DNA of 43,183 nt from Planctomycetota bacterium (lineage in GTDB: Bacteria > Planctomycetota > PLA2 > JAEUHO01): positions 1 through 43,183 of the forward strand of contig JANQJW010000065.1 of assembly GCA_028281445.1 (NCBI GenBank), written 5' to 3'. The notes beneath the pieces are model-generated. The model was not told the DNA's origin. It ran no database searches and was given only the letters and a program-made list of their open reading frames with translations. This document shows, piece by piece, positions 24,140 through 33,311 of this stretch (positions within the stretch are counted from its first letter, which is position 1; each line of letters begins with the position of its first letter). The position numbers and the translations under genes are program-made.

Positions 24140-25621
24140 ATGCGTCGCGAACTGTGGATTCTGACCCTATTGACTGTGCTCCTGGCCGCGGGCGGCCCCG
24201 TCGTCTCGGCGAACGAGACGGCGCCGGAGACGGTTGTCGTACGGCGCGGCCCGCTCGGCAGCGCGGTGGACGTCAAGGGCGTCCTCGTGCCCGCGCACAA
24301 GGAAGCCGTAGCGATCAAGCTCAAGGCCTGGAAGGGCTCGCTCGAGATCGTCGAGGCCGCCTCGGAAGGGCGCGTCGTCGAGGGCCAGCCCCTCGTCCGC
24401 TTCAAGGACGACGACCTCGAGCGCCACGTCGAGTCGACGCGTCTGTCGCTGGAGTCGAGCCGGCTGAAGCTCCAGCGCATGGAGCGCGAGGCCGCGATCA
24501 AGGCCGAGGAACGCACGTACGAGATGGACACGGCCGTCCGCAGCAAGCGCATCGCCGACGAGAAGCTGGAGCAGTTCGTGACCGTCGAGCGCAAGCTCCG
24601 GGAGACGGAGGCCATCCATCGCATGGAGGGCCGCAAGATCAGCCTCAAGAACCAGCTCGAGGAGCTCCAGCAGCTCGAGAAGATGTACGGGGAAGACGAC
24701 CTCACGGAGGAGACGGAGGAGATCGTGCTGCGCCGCGCGCGCCGCAGCTACGAGCGCTCGCTCAAGAGCTACGAGTTCTCCAAGCAGCGCCACGACTGGT
24801 TCATGACCCAGACGCTGCCGCGCGAGCTCGAGAGCCTCAAGCTGAGCGTTCGCAAGGCGACCAACAAGCACGAGCGCCTGAAGACCACCCAGCCGCTCGA
24901 TATCCAGAAGGAGAAGATCTCGCTCGAGAGCACCCGCTTGAGCCTGGTCGGCCTGGAGAAGAGCTACGCGCACCTCAAGGCCGATCTCGAGGCCTTGACG
25001 GTCAAGGCGCCGATGGCCGGCTACGCCGTGCCCGGGCACTTCCACGGCGGCAAGTGGAGCGGCCTCGAGAGCGGCGCCGCAATGCTGGAGCCCGGCAAGA
25101 AGGTCAAGCCCGGTACGCACCTCTTCACCATCGTCGATCCCGACTCGCTCGGTGTCGACACCGCGGTGAAGGAGGCCAACCTTCGTCACGTCAAGGCGGG
25201 CCTCCCCGCGACCGTCACCACCGCATTGACAGGGAAGGCGAAGCTCGAGGCGAAGGTCGACTCCGTCGCGCGCTACGGCAGCGGCGGCAGCTACAAGGTG
25301 CGCGTCCTCCTGCGCGAGAAGAACGAGCGGCTGCGCACGGGCCTCGGCTGCAAGGTCAAGATCACGAAGGAGGCCCCGGACGAGGTGCTGAGCGTGCCGG
25401 TCAAGTCGATCCTCGAGGACGACGGCTCCCACTACGTCTTCGTCCTGGGCGATGACGGTCCCGAACAGGTCGAGGTGAGGGTGGGCCGCAAGGCCGACGG
25501 CCGCCGTGAGATCACCGAGGGCCTCAAGGCCGGCCAGCGCATCCTCAAGAGCCCGCCGGAGGAGCTCGAGGAAGAGGAAGAACACGACGACGACCACGAC
25601 AACGACGAGAAGAAGAAGTAG
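24140..25621 (+). CDS. HlyD/RND-type periplasmic adaptor (membrane fusion protein)
   Basis: 493 residues; ATG behind AGAGGAG. A signal peptide or anchor (LWILTLLTVLLAAGGPVVSA) leads to a split biotinyl-lipoyl-like domain (GSAVDVKGVLVPAHKE ... LTVKAPMAGYAVPG) that brackets a very long coiled-coil hairpin (about 90-285), then beta-barrel and membrane-proximal domains (VDTAVKEANLRHVKAGLPATV, VLSVPVKSILEDDGSHYVFV). Such adaptors link an inner-membrane pump to an outer-membrane channel, but no pump or channel gene is adjacent. The tail EEEEEHDDDHDNDEKKK is strongly acidic and His-containing, suggesting metal binding. Its TAG overlaps the next gene's GTG by one base. Confidence 0.85.
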   Translation: MRRELWILTLLTVLLAAGGPVVSANETAPETVVVRRGPLGSAVDVKGVLVPAHKEAVAIKLKAWKGSLEIVEAASEGRVVEGQPLVRFKDDDLERHVESTRLSLESSRLKLQRMEREAAIKAEERTYEMDTAVRSKRIADEKLEQFVTVERKLRETEAIHRMEGRKISLKNQLEELQQLEKMYGEDDLTEETEEIVLRRARRSYERSLKSYEFSKQRHDWFMTQTLPRELESLKLSVRKATNKHERLKTTQPLDIQKEKISLESTRLSLVGLEKSYAHLKADLEALTVKAPMAGYAVPGHFHGGKWSGLESGAAMLEPGKKVKPGTHLFTIVDPDSLGVDTAVKEANLRHVKAGLPATVTTALTGKAKLEAKVDSVARYGSGGSYKVRVLLREKNERLRTGLGCKVKITKEAPDEVLSVPVKSILEDDGSHYVFVLGDDGPEQVEVRVGRKADGRREITEGLKAGQRILKSPPEELEEEEEHDDDHDNDEKKK

Positions 25622-26751
25622 TGCGGCGTCTCGCCCTCCCGCTTCTGCTGATCCTGGTTGCGCTGCCGGCAGCAGCGACGGCCAAGGAGAACGTCGAGCG
25701 CAAGGCCAAGTCCATCGACGAGGCGATTGCGGACGGCGTCGAGTACCTGCTCCGTTCGCAGAAGAAGAGCGGCTGCTGGGGCTCGCCCGCTTCCAATCTC
25801 TTCGACATCTACGGGCCGATTCCCGGCTCGCAGCGCGCCTTCGAGGTGGGCTCGTGCGGTCTGGCGCTCTCCGGCCTTCTGGAGGCCGCCGACCGCGACG
25901 ATCCACGCGTCAAGAAGGCCATTGAGAAGGCCACCGACTACCTGCTCAAGCGGCCGGTCGTGCGCCGCATCCGCGCCGACACGATCTACAACACGTGGGC
26001 AATCATGTATGCGCTCGCCGCATTCGCGCGACTGCTGGAGCACGAGCCGGAGGGCGAGCGGCGCAAGCAGATCGAGAAGGCGGCGCAGCAGTGTGTGCAA
26101 GGCCTCCAACGCTACGAGTTCGTCGAAGGCGGCTGGGGCTACTACAACTTCAGCGCGCAAACGAAGGATCCGGGGCCCGGCGCGACGAGCTTCACGAGCG
26201 CGTCCGGTCTGATCGCGCTCGGGATGGCGCACGAGCAGGGCATCAAGGTGCCGAAGAAGCTGGTCAAGCGGGCGATCAGCAGCATGCAGAGGTGCAAGCG
26301 ACCCGATGGAGCGTACGCCTACTCGTACCGCACCTCGTGGTGGCCCACGGCGGGCATCAACAAGACCAAGGGCAGTCTCGCGCGTACGCCGGCCTGCCTC
26401 ATGGCGCTCAGCCACTGGGGGCAGGAGGTCGATCCCAAGTGCTACGTCCAGACGCTGGAGGAGCTCGAGACGTACGGGCACTTCCTGCGGATCGCGCGCA
26501 AGTACCCCATTCCGCACGAGACGTGGTACGCCAACTCCGGCTACTTCTGCTTCTACGGCTACTACTACGCTTCGATGTGTCTTGACGAGGTACCGAAGAA
26601 GAAGCGTGCCGTTTTCGCCAAGCAGATCGCGGGCCACTTGTTGAAGATGCAGGAGAAGGACGGCTCCTGGTGGGACTACCAGCTTTACGGCTACCACAAG
26701 GCCTACGGCACCGGGTATGTCCTCGTCGCGCTGGCTGCCTGTCGCGAGTAG
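25621..26751 (+). CDS. Secreted prenyltransferase/squalene-oxidase-like repeat protein
   Basis: 376 residues from a GTG that overlaps the upstream stop. Signal peptide MRRLALPLLLILVALPAAATA, then alpha/alpha-toroid repeats of the squalene cyclase/prenyltransferase type, with aromatic-rich QW-like units: GVEYLLRSQKKSGCWGSPAS, FVEGGWGYYNFSAQ, GAYAYSYRTSWWP and MQEKDGSWWDYQLYGY. Being exported and lacking a clear DxDD cyclase acid motif, it is probably a binding scaffold, a type common in Planctomycetota. Translational coupling to the HlyD-like adaptor suggests a joint envelope role. Confidence 0.82.
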   Translation: MRRLALPLLLILVALPAAATAKENVERKAKSIDEAIADGVEYLLRSQKKSGCWGSPASNLFDIYGPIPGSQRAFEVGSCGLALSGLLEAADRDDPRVKKAIEKATDYLLKRPVVRRIRADTIYNTWAIMYALAAFARLLEHEPEGERRKQIEKAAQQCVQGLQRYEFVEGGWGYYNFSAQTKDPGPGATSFTSASGLIALGMAHEQGIKVPKKLVKRAISSMQRCKRPDGAYAYSYRTSWWPTAGINKTKGSLARTPACLMALSHWGQEVDPKCYVQTLEELETYGHFLRIARKYPIPHETWYANSGYFCFYGYYYASMCLDEVPKKKRAVFAKQIAGHLLKMQEKDGSWWDYQLYGYHKAYGTGYVLVALAACRE

Positions 26752-27577
26752 CACCTTGCACGTAGTGCCGGTCGAGAGCGCCGACGATCCGCGTCTGGCG
26801 GACTACCGCATCGTCCGGGACCCGGAGCTCGTGCGCACCAGCGATGCCTTCCTCGCGGAGGGGCGCCTCGTCGTGCGCGAGCTGCTGCGTGCCTCTGAGC
26901 TGACGACGCGCTCCGTGCTGGCCACCGAGGCCGCGCTGGGGTGGTTGGAACGAGAGAGCGCGGAGAGCGCCGACGCGCCCACGGTCTACGTCGTCGCCCC
27001 GGAGGCGGTGCGTACGCTCTCGGGCCATCGATTCCACCAGGGCTGCCTTGCGCTGGCCGACCGGCCCGCGCCCCGAGCCGCCGGCGCGTTGCTCGATGCG
27101 CTCGCGCCGCGCTGCGTGCTCGGACTCGACAACGTCACCAATCCCGACAACGTGGGTGCGATCTTCCGGACGGCCGCCGCCTTTGGCGTCGACGCCGTCC
27201 TGATGAGCCAGGCATGTGCCAGCCCGCTCTACCGCAAGGCACTGCGTACGTCGATGGGCGCGGCGCTGCGGCTGCCGTTCTCGCACGGGCCGGACTGGGG
27301 CGACGCGCTCGAGGCGCTGCGCGCACGTTCGATACCCACCGTCGCGCTCGTGTCAAGCGAAGGGAACAGCATCGAGACGATTCGCGAGCAGCTCGAGCCG
27401 GAGGGACCCGTGGCGCTGCTGCTCGGCGCGGAGGGCGATGGTCTCGGGTCCGCGTCACTCGCGCAGGCGAGCCACCGTGCGCGGATTCCCATGGTCACGG
27501 GCTTTGATTCGCTCAACGTCGCCGCCGCTGCTGCGGTCGCGCTCTACCGCCTCGGACCGCTCTCGCGGGGCGTTTGA
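26717..27577 (+). CDS. SpoU/TrmH family rRNA or tRNA 2'-O-methyltransferase
   Basis: 286 residues from the ATG at 26717; TTG at 26756 or GTG at 26765 would avoid the 35-base overlap with the upstream gene and are possible. The SPOUT knot is clear: motif 1 LDNVTNPDNVGAIFRTAAAFG, motif 2 ALLLGAEGDGLG and motif 3 RIPMVTGFDSLNVAAAAAVA. An N-terminal substrate-binding part (about 15-110) resembles the SpoU_sub_bind domain. It uses SAM to methylate a ribose 2'-OH in RNA. The exact nucleotide is not predictable. Confidence 0.9.
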   Translation: MSSSRWLPVASSTLHVVPVESADDPRLADYRIVRDPELVRTSDAFLAEGRLVVRELLRASELTTRSVLATEAALGWLERESAESADAPTVYVVAPEAVRTLSGHRFHQGCLALADRPAPRAAGALLDALAPRCVLGLDNVTNPDNVGAIFRTAAAFGVDAVLMSQACASPLYRKALRTSMGAALRLPFSHGPDWGDALEALRARSIPTVALVSSEGNSIETIREQLEPEGPVALLLGAEGDGLGSASLAQASHRARIPMVTGFDSLNVAAAAAVALYRLGPLSRGV

Positions 27578-27636
27578 CGGACTCCTCTCCCGGGTGGTGC
27601 AATGGACGGCTCAGCCCTTGCTACGGGAGCATCTCG

Positions 27637-30600
27637 ATGCGGCATCTCCTCACGCCTTGTGTCGTCACCGCCCTCCTCGGTCTGGTCCTGATCGGACCCG
27701 CGTTCGCCGACGCCGAGAAGCCGGCGAAGTCCGAGAAGGAGCCCGAAGGCCTCGTGCCCAAGGCGTGGCTGGCCCAGATGCCCTGGCGTTCCATCGGTCC
27801 CGGCAACATGGGCGGGCGGATCACGTCGCTCGCCGTGAACGCCAAGGATCCGAGCATGTGGTGGGCGGCGACGGCGTCGGGCGGCCTCCTCAAGACGGTC
27901 AACAACGGCACCACGTTCGAGCACCAGTTCGACAAGGAGCGCGTGGTCTCCATCGGCGACGTCGCCGTCTCGCAGAGCAACCCGGAGATCGTCTGGGTCG
28001 GAACGGGCGAGTGCAACCCGCGCAACTCCGTGTCTTGGGGCAACGGCGTCTACAAGTCCGTCGACGGCGGCAAGACGTGGAAGCACATGGGGCTGAAGGG
28101 CACGTTCCAGATCGGCGCGGTACGCATCCATCCCGAGAATCCCGACGTCGTGTACGTGGGTGCGCTCGGCCGTCTGTGGGGCCACAACGAAGAGCGCGGC
28201 CTCTACAAGACGGCGGACGGCGGCAAGACGTGGAAGCGGATCCACTACGTCGACGAGAAGACGGGCGTCATCGATGTCCAGATGCACCCGAACGACCCCG
28301 ACACGCTGCTCGTCGCCACCTGGGAGCGCCAGCGCGGGGGCTTCGACGTCAATGCACCGACCAAGAAGTGGGGGCCGGGCACCGGGCTCTACAAGACGAC
28401 GGACGGCGGCAAGACCTTCAAGCACATCACGAAGGGTCTGCCGAGCTGCCAGATCGGACGCATCGGTCTCGACTACTACCGCAAGAACCCCGAAGTCGTC
28501 TTCATGGTGCTCGAGACCGAGAAGATCGGGCAGGAGCCGCCGAACGCGCCGTTCATGGGCGTCAACGGCCGCGATGCCGACGCAGGGGCGCGCCTCACGG
28601 CCGTCACCAAGGGTGGCCCGGCCATGAAAGCGGGCCTGAAGAAGGACGACATCGTCCTCTCCGTCGATGGCAAGACGATCCACTCGTGGACCGATCTCTT
28701 GCGCGAGATCCGGCAGCACGTGAAGGGCGACAAGGTCAAGCTCGAGGTATCGCGTGCACGCAAGGGCGTCGAGATCGATTTGAAGCTCGGCTCGCGGCCC
28801 AAGCCCAAGGCCGAGAAGGAAGAGTCGACGAACGCGGCCGCCATGCGCCGGCCGCGCGGCCCGTTCGGGGCCTTCCTTGGCGGGCAGCAGCCCAACCTCC
28901 AGGACCAGCAGGGCAAGGAGGGGTACGAGTACGGTGGCGTCTACAAGTCCACGGACGGCGGTGAGAGCTGGACCCGCATCAACAGCGTCAACCCGCGCCC
29001 GATGTACTTCAGCGAGATCCGCGTCGACCCCACCGATGAGAAGAAGCTCTGGCTGCTCGGCATTCGCCTGTGGAAGTCCGTGGACGGCGGGGCGAAATTC
29101 ACGCCCGACGGCCACGGGCGCGGAGTCCACGTCGATCATCACGCGCTGTGGATCGACCCCAGCGACAGCCGTCACATGATTCTCGGCAACGACGGCGGCA
29201 TCTACGTCACGCACGACGCCGGCAAGAGCTACCGCCACCTCAACAACATCGCGATCGGGCAGTTCTACGATGTCGGTGTGGGGCCCCGGCGCGACTACCG
29301 CGTGTACGGCGGGCTGCAGGACAACGGCAGTTGGGGCGGCCCCAGCCGCGCGCGCCACGGGTCGGGGCCGACCAACGAGGACTGGATTCGCATCGGGGGT
29401 GGGGACGGCTTCCGCGTGCGAATCGACAAGCACGATCCGGAGCAGGTCTATTTCCAGTCGCAGTACGGCGGGATCGCCCGGCGTCACCTGGAGAGCGGCG
29501 AGCGTCGCATGATGAAGCCGCGTGCGCCCAAGGGCTCGACGTATCGCTTCAACTGGAGCACGCCGTTCCTGCTGTCGCACCACAACAGCCGCATCTACTA
29601 CGCGGCGGGCAACAAGGTCTTCAAGTCCGTCGATCGAGGCAACGGCATGCGCGCCATCTCGCCCGACATCACGGTCACCAAGGAAGGCAGCGCTTCGACC
29701 CTGGCCGAGTCGCCGCGCGATCCGCTGGTGCTCTGGGTGGGCACGGACGACGGCGGCGTGTGGATGACCAAGGACGGCGGGCACACCTGGACCGACATCT
29801 ACGCGAAGCCCGATCCCACCGTGAAGAAGCGCAAGGCGACGCCTCCCAAGGAGCCGACGCCGCCGCCCATGCCCAAGGAGCCGTCCAGCGCGAGAGGCGA
29901 CCACCCCAGGCCCGAGGGCGGCAAGCCGCCGGCCGACGCGACGAGCGATCCCGCGAACGGAAACGGCGACCACAAGAACGGGAACGGCAACGGAGACGAG
30001 CCGAAGAAGGCCGAGACGCCCAAGCCCAGTCCCCGCGCGCAGCGCTTCCTCGATCGCGTCATGCGCCGCGACGAGAACGGCGACGGTGTGCTCCAGAAGG
30101 CCGAGCTGCCCGAGCGCATGGCCGGCGCCATCAAGACCTTCGACAAGAACGCGGACGGTGCACTGGACAGGGACGAGCTGCTTGCGGCCATGTCCGCTCG
30201 ACCGGGCCGGTCGGCTGCTCGCGGTGACCGGCCGCGGCGTTCGGGACCCCGCGCCAAGGCACCGAAGAAGACGCCCGCCGGCAAGCCGCTGGCGGAGATC
30301 CAGCCGGACCGCCGCTGGGTGAGCTGGATCGAGCCGTCGCGCTTCGAGACCGGACGTGCCTACATGACGTTCGACGGCCACCGCTCGGACGATGAGCGCG
30401 TGACGCTGTATGTGACCGAGGACTTCGGCAAGAGCTGGCGTTCGATCCGCTCGAACCTGCCGGACTGGGCAGGTCCGGCGCGCGTGCTGCGCGAGGATCT
30501 CGTCAACAAGAACCTGCTCTACCTCGGGACCGAGTTTGGCGCCTGGGTCTCCGTGGACCGCGGCGAGAGCTGGACCAGCCTCAACAGCAACCTGCCGACG

Positions 30601-31200
30601 GTCGCGGTGCATGCCTTCGCGCTGCATCCCACGGCGGGCGAGATCGTCGCGGGTACGCACGGCCGTAGCCTGTGGGTGCTCGACGTCACCGCGCTACGCC
30701 AGATGACATCCGAGACGGTCAAGGCCGACGCGCATCTCTACAAGCCCAACGTAGCGATCCAGTGGCGCCCGCAGCCGAGCCGTGGTCGCACCGCCAGCTT
30801 CGTGGGGACCAATCCCGCAACGGGAGCCGTGCTCTGCTACTCGCTGGCAAAGAAGACACCGAGCGTGAAGCTCGAGGTGGCCACGCAGGACGGCAGCGTG
30901 ATCAAGACGCTCGAGGCCAAGGGCGACGCGGGCCTGCATCGCGTCGTGTGGAACCTGCGGCGTGACCGCAAGCCGGGCGCACGACGCCGCTTTGGCGCGC
31001 GCGTGAAGCCGGGCACGTACCAGGCCGTGCTCACCGTGGGGGAGAAGCGCCACACGCAAGACGTGGTCGTCGAGATGGATCCGGAGCACGTCGATCCGGG
31101 TTGGATGGAGCACGAGGACCTCGCCGAGGAGCGCGCGGCTGCCAAGGCGGAGTCCAGAGTGAAGCGACATCTTCCGCAAGGCACTGATCGCGACGAGTGA
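27637..31200 (+). CDS. Secreted VPS10/BNR beta-propeller protein with inserted PDZ domain and EF-hands
   Basis: 1187 residues from the ATG at 27637 (GGGAG upstream; 21 more open codons precede it). Signal peptide RHLLTPCVVTALLGLVLIGPAFA. Many BNR/sortilin-type blades (GVYKSVDGGKTWKHMG, GLYKTADGGKTWKRI, GVYKSTDGGESWTRI, GGVWMTKDGGHTWTDI) form a propeller typical of the planctomycete 'glycosyl hydrolase' annotation group. A PDZ domain is inserted at about 308-388 (LTAVTKGGPAMKAGLKKDDI). After a Pro/Lys/Gly-rich linker, two EF-hands occur at about 804-853 (DENGDGVLQKAE, DKNADGALDRDE). A FlgD/Ig-like C-terminal domain follows. Calcium binding is likely; hydrolase activity is unproven. Confidence 0.87.
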   Translation: MRHLLTPCVVTALLGLVLIGPAFADAEKPAKSEKEPEGLVPKAWLAQMPWRSIGPGNMGGRITSLAVNAKDPSMWWAATASGGLLKTVNNGTTFEHQFDKERVVSIGDVAVSQSNPEIVWVGTGECNPRNSVSWGNGVYKSVDGGKTWKHMGLKGTFQIGAVRIHPENPDVVYVGALGRLWGHNEERGLYKTADGGKTWKRIHYVDEKTGVIDVQMHPNDPDTLLVATWERQRGGFDVNAPTKKWGPGTGLYKTTDGGKTFKHITKGLPSCQIGRIGLDYYRKNPEVVFMVLETEKIGQEPPNAPFMGVNGRDADAGARLTAVTKGGPAMKAGLKKDDIVLSVDGKTIHSWTDLLREIRQHVKGDKVKLEVSRARKGVEIDLKLGSRPKPKAEKEESTNAAAMRRPRGPFGAFLGGQQPNLQDQQGKEGYEYGGVYKSTDGGESWTRINSVNPRPMYFSEIRVDPTDEKKLWLLGIRLWKSVDGGAKFTPDGHGRGVHVDHHALWIDPSDSRHMILGNDGGIYVTHDAGKSYRHLNNIAIGQFYDVGVGPRRDYRVYGGLQDNGSWGGPSRARHGSGPTNEDWIRIGGGDGFRVRIDKHDPEQVYFQSQYGGIARRHLESGERRMMKPRAPKGSTYRFNWSTPFLLSHHNSRIYYAAGNKVFKSVDRGNGMRAISPDITVTKEGSASTLAESPRDPLVLWVGTDDGGVWMTKDGGHTWTDIYAKPDPTVKKRKATPPKEPTPPPMPKEPSSARGDHPRPEGGKPPADATSDPANGNGDHKNGNGNGDEPKKAETPKPSPRAQRFLDRVMRRDENGDGVLQKAELPERMAGAIKTFDKNADGALDRDELLAAMSARPGRSAARGDRPRRSGPRAKAPKKTPAGKPLAEIQPDRRWVSWIEPSRFETGRAYMTFDGHRSDDERVTLYVTEDFGKSWRSIRSNLPDWAGPARVLREDLVNKNLLYLGTEFGAWVSVDRGESWTSLNSNLPTVAVHAFALHPTAGEIVAGTHGRSLWVLDVTALRQMTSETVKADAHLYKPNVAIQWRPQPSRGRTASFVGTNPATGAVLCYSLAKKTPSVKLEVATQDGSVIKTLEAKGDAGLHRVVWNLRRDRKPGARRRFGARVKPGTYQAVLTVGEKRHTQDVVVEMDPEHVDPGWMEHEDLAEERAAAKAESRVKRHLPQGTDRDE

Positions 31201-32165
31201 AGCGACCTCTTTACCCGCACCACCTGCTGGCATACGTCATCTCGCTACCCGAGCGTCTCGTGCGTTCGCTGGTGATGCTCTTGGGCCTGATCGGGCACAT
31301 GGTCACGCGCCTGCTGCCCAAGCCGATCCGGGAGGGCAAGTTCTACAAGCTCGCCGTCGAGCGCCAGATCAAGATGCTCACGGACGACGTCGGGGGCGCC
31401 GGGCTGTTTCCCGGCCAGAAGGCCGTGGACGCCGACAGCGCGAAGCGCATGGCCGTCGGCGGCGCCGTCGACAACCTGATGATGGTGGGGTTGCACGCCT
31501 CTCCGATGTGGATCCTCCTGGCAGCGACGGACGTGAGCAACGGCGCCCGTGCGTACATGAAGGAGCTGGCCGGTGAGCTGAAGAAGGCCGGCGTCATGGA
31601 GGAGGACTCGCGGCTGGACTCGCTCGACGACGTGCTGGGCGGATTGAGCCGGCTGTCCGACAAGCTCTCGGACACCGTGGACATGCCGCCGCTGTCGGTC
31701 GATGACATGAAGAAGACCATCGCCGGCATCGGCGACGAGATGAAGAGCGTCGGGGAGACGGCGGTGCTCAAGACCGCCGACATCGACGGCCTTGCCAACG
31801 AGCTGACCGAGCTGGCACACAACGCGAACCACTCCCTGCTCGAGACGACGGGTGCCGTTGCGCTCGGCACGTTGAACACGGCCGGCAACATCATCATGGG
31901 CGGCTTGATCAGCGCCGGCACGACGGTCAAGTTCGTCGGCAAGGTCGTGTGGCAGGACGTGCTGGGCGACTACGGCCGCACGATCCAGAAGATCTACCGG
32001 CGCGGCTTCTACGGATCGATCCGCGGGTTCTTGAAGCCCCAGCTGCGCAGCTACCGGAAGCTCTTCGCCTACCGCTTCGTCAGCGTGACGGAGAAGATCC
32101 TCTCGTTCTGGAAGTGGGACAAGGCGGCCTGGCGTCTGGGGGCGCCCGCGGCGGAGCCTGCCTGA
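31197..32165 (+). CDS. Membrane-associated protein of unknown function
   Basis: 322 residues beginning at a GTG that overlaps the upstream stop (GTGA). An N-terminal hydrophobic helix (ERLVRSLVMLLGLIGHMVTRLL, broken up by charges) and a helical, amphipathic body (many DxxxxL segments, about 120-210), then a Gly/Ala-rich hydrophobic stretch (VALGTLNTAGNIIMGGLISAGTTV) and a basic tail. I recognise no family. The coupling to the exported propeller gene points to an envelope role. Confidence 0.65.
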   Translation: MKRPLYPHHLLAYVISLPERLVRSLVMLLGLIGHMVTRLLPKPIREGKFYKLAVERQIKMLTDDVGGAGLFPGQKAVDADSAKRMAVGGAVDNLMMVGLHASPMWILLAATDVSNGARAYMKELAGELKKAGVMEEDSRLDSLDDVLGGLSRLSDKLSDTVDMPPLSVDDMKKTIAGIGDEMKSVGETAVLKTADIDGLANELTELAHNANHSLLETTGAVALGTLNTAGNIIMGGLISAGTTVKFVGKVVWQDVLGDYGRTIQKIYRRGFYGSIRGFLKPQLRSYRKLFAYRFVSVTEKILSFWKWDKAAWRLGAPAAEPA

Positions 32166-32167
32166 TC

Positions 32168-33307
32168 GTGTGGCGCGCGCTGCTGGTGGTGGTTCTGGCG
32201 GGCGCGACGGGGTGCGCGAACGTCGCGCATCGGATGCTCAACCGCACCGTCGATCGTCCGCCGTACGAGGTCTCCGACGAGGCGCGTGCATTCCACCGGA
32301 CTCTGACGGTGGTCGACCTGCATGCGGATAGCCTGCTCTGGAACCGCGATCTCCTGGCCAAGTCGACCTACGGCCACGTCGACGTGCCGCGCATGCACGA
32401 GGGCGGGCAGGCCGTGCAGGTCTTCGGGCTTGTTACACACTTCCCCTTCCCGCCCCGGCTCTCGGGTAACCGCGTGCGGCCCGACCTCGTCGACACGCTC
32501 GCCCGCGCCCAGCGCTGGCCGCGCGAGACGCACTGCAGTCCGTTCCATCGCGCGCTCCACCAGGCCCGCAAGCTCGCGCGCTTCGCCGAGCGCTCGAACG
32601 GTGGCTTTCGGGTCATCCGCACGCGTGGCGATCTCGACGCGCTGCTGGAAGCGCGTGCGCGCGGCGAGACGGTAGTCGGCGGGATGCTGGGCCTCGAGGG
32701 AGCACACGCCTTCGAGGGGAAGCTCGAGAACCTCGACCGTCTCTACGAAGCGGGCTTGCGTGTGTTCGGCCTCGCGCACTTTGTCGATACCGACCATGGC
32801 GGCTCGGCGCACGGTACGCACAAGGGAGGATTGACGGATCTTGGGCGGCAGGCTGTCGCCCGCGCCGGCGAGCTCGGCATGGTGATCGACCTGGCCCACT
32901 CGTCTCCGGAGGTCTTCCGCGACGTGCTGGCGGTGGCCGAACGCCCGGTGATCGTGTCGCACACGGGGGTCAAGGCCACCTGCTGCACCGTGCGCAACCT
33001 CTCCGACGACCAAATCCGCGCCGTCGCCGCGACCGGTGGGGTCATCGGCATCGGCTTCTTCGAGTACGCCGTATGCAGCGACTGCCTAGCGGACAGCATC
33101 CGGGCCATGCGCCACGTCGCCGGCCTCGTGGGGGCGGAGCACGTGGCGCTCGGCTCGGACTGGGACGGCGCCACCACGTCGATCGACTGCACGGGGCTGC
33201 CGTTGGTCACGCAGCAGCTGCTGGAGAGCGGGTTCACGCGCGACGAGGTTCGCGCGATCATGGGTGGCAACGCGCTGCGCGTGCTGCGCGCCGTCCTCCC
33301 GGATTGA
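32168..33307 (+). CDS. Membrane dipeptidase (peptidase M19) lipoprotein
   Basis: 379 residues from GTG at 32168, 2 bases after the upstream stop. Lipoprotein signal WRALLVVVLAGATGC (lipobox ATGC). The M19 renal dipeptidase metal set is visible: HxD in VVDLHADSL, Glu in GMLGLEGAHAFEG, two His (VIDLAHSS and VIVSHTGVK) and Asp in ALGSDWDGATT. Such enzymes cleave dipeptides with broad specificity and can also act on D-amino acid or beta-lactam substrates. Location on the periplasmic side fits peptidoglycan-peptide or dipeptide scavenging. Confidence 0.92.
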   Translation: MWRALLVVVLAGATGCANVAHRMLNRTVDRPPYEVSDEARAFHRTLTVVDLHADSLLWNRDLLAKSTYGHVDVPRMHEGGQAVQVFGLVTHFPFPPRLSGNRVRPDLVDTLARAQRWPRETHCSPFHRALHQARKLARFAERSNGGFRVIRTRGDLDALLEARARGETVVGGMLGLEGAHAFEGKLENLDRLYEAGLRVFGLAHFVDTDHGGSAHGTHKGGLTDLGRQAVARAGELGMVIDLAHSSPEVFRDVLAVAERPVIVSHTGVKATCCTVRNLSDDQIRAVAATGGVIGIGFFEYAVCSDCLADSIRAMRHVAGLVGAEHVALGSDWDGATTSIDCTGLPLVTQQLLESGFTRDEVRAIMGGNALRVLRAVLPD

Positions 33308-33311
33308 ATCG

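Noticed and set aside
27544..30660. 1038-codon open frame on the minus strand under the propeller gene
   Set aside because: A high-GC antisense shadow; composition lacks domain motifs, whereas the plus frame has a signal peptide, BNR blades, PDZ and EF-hands.
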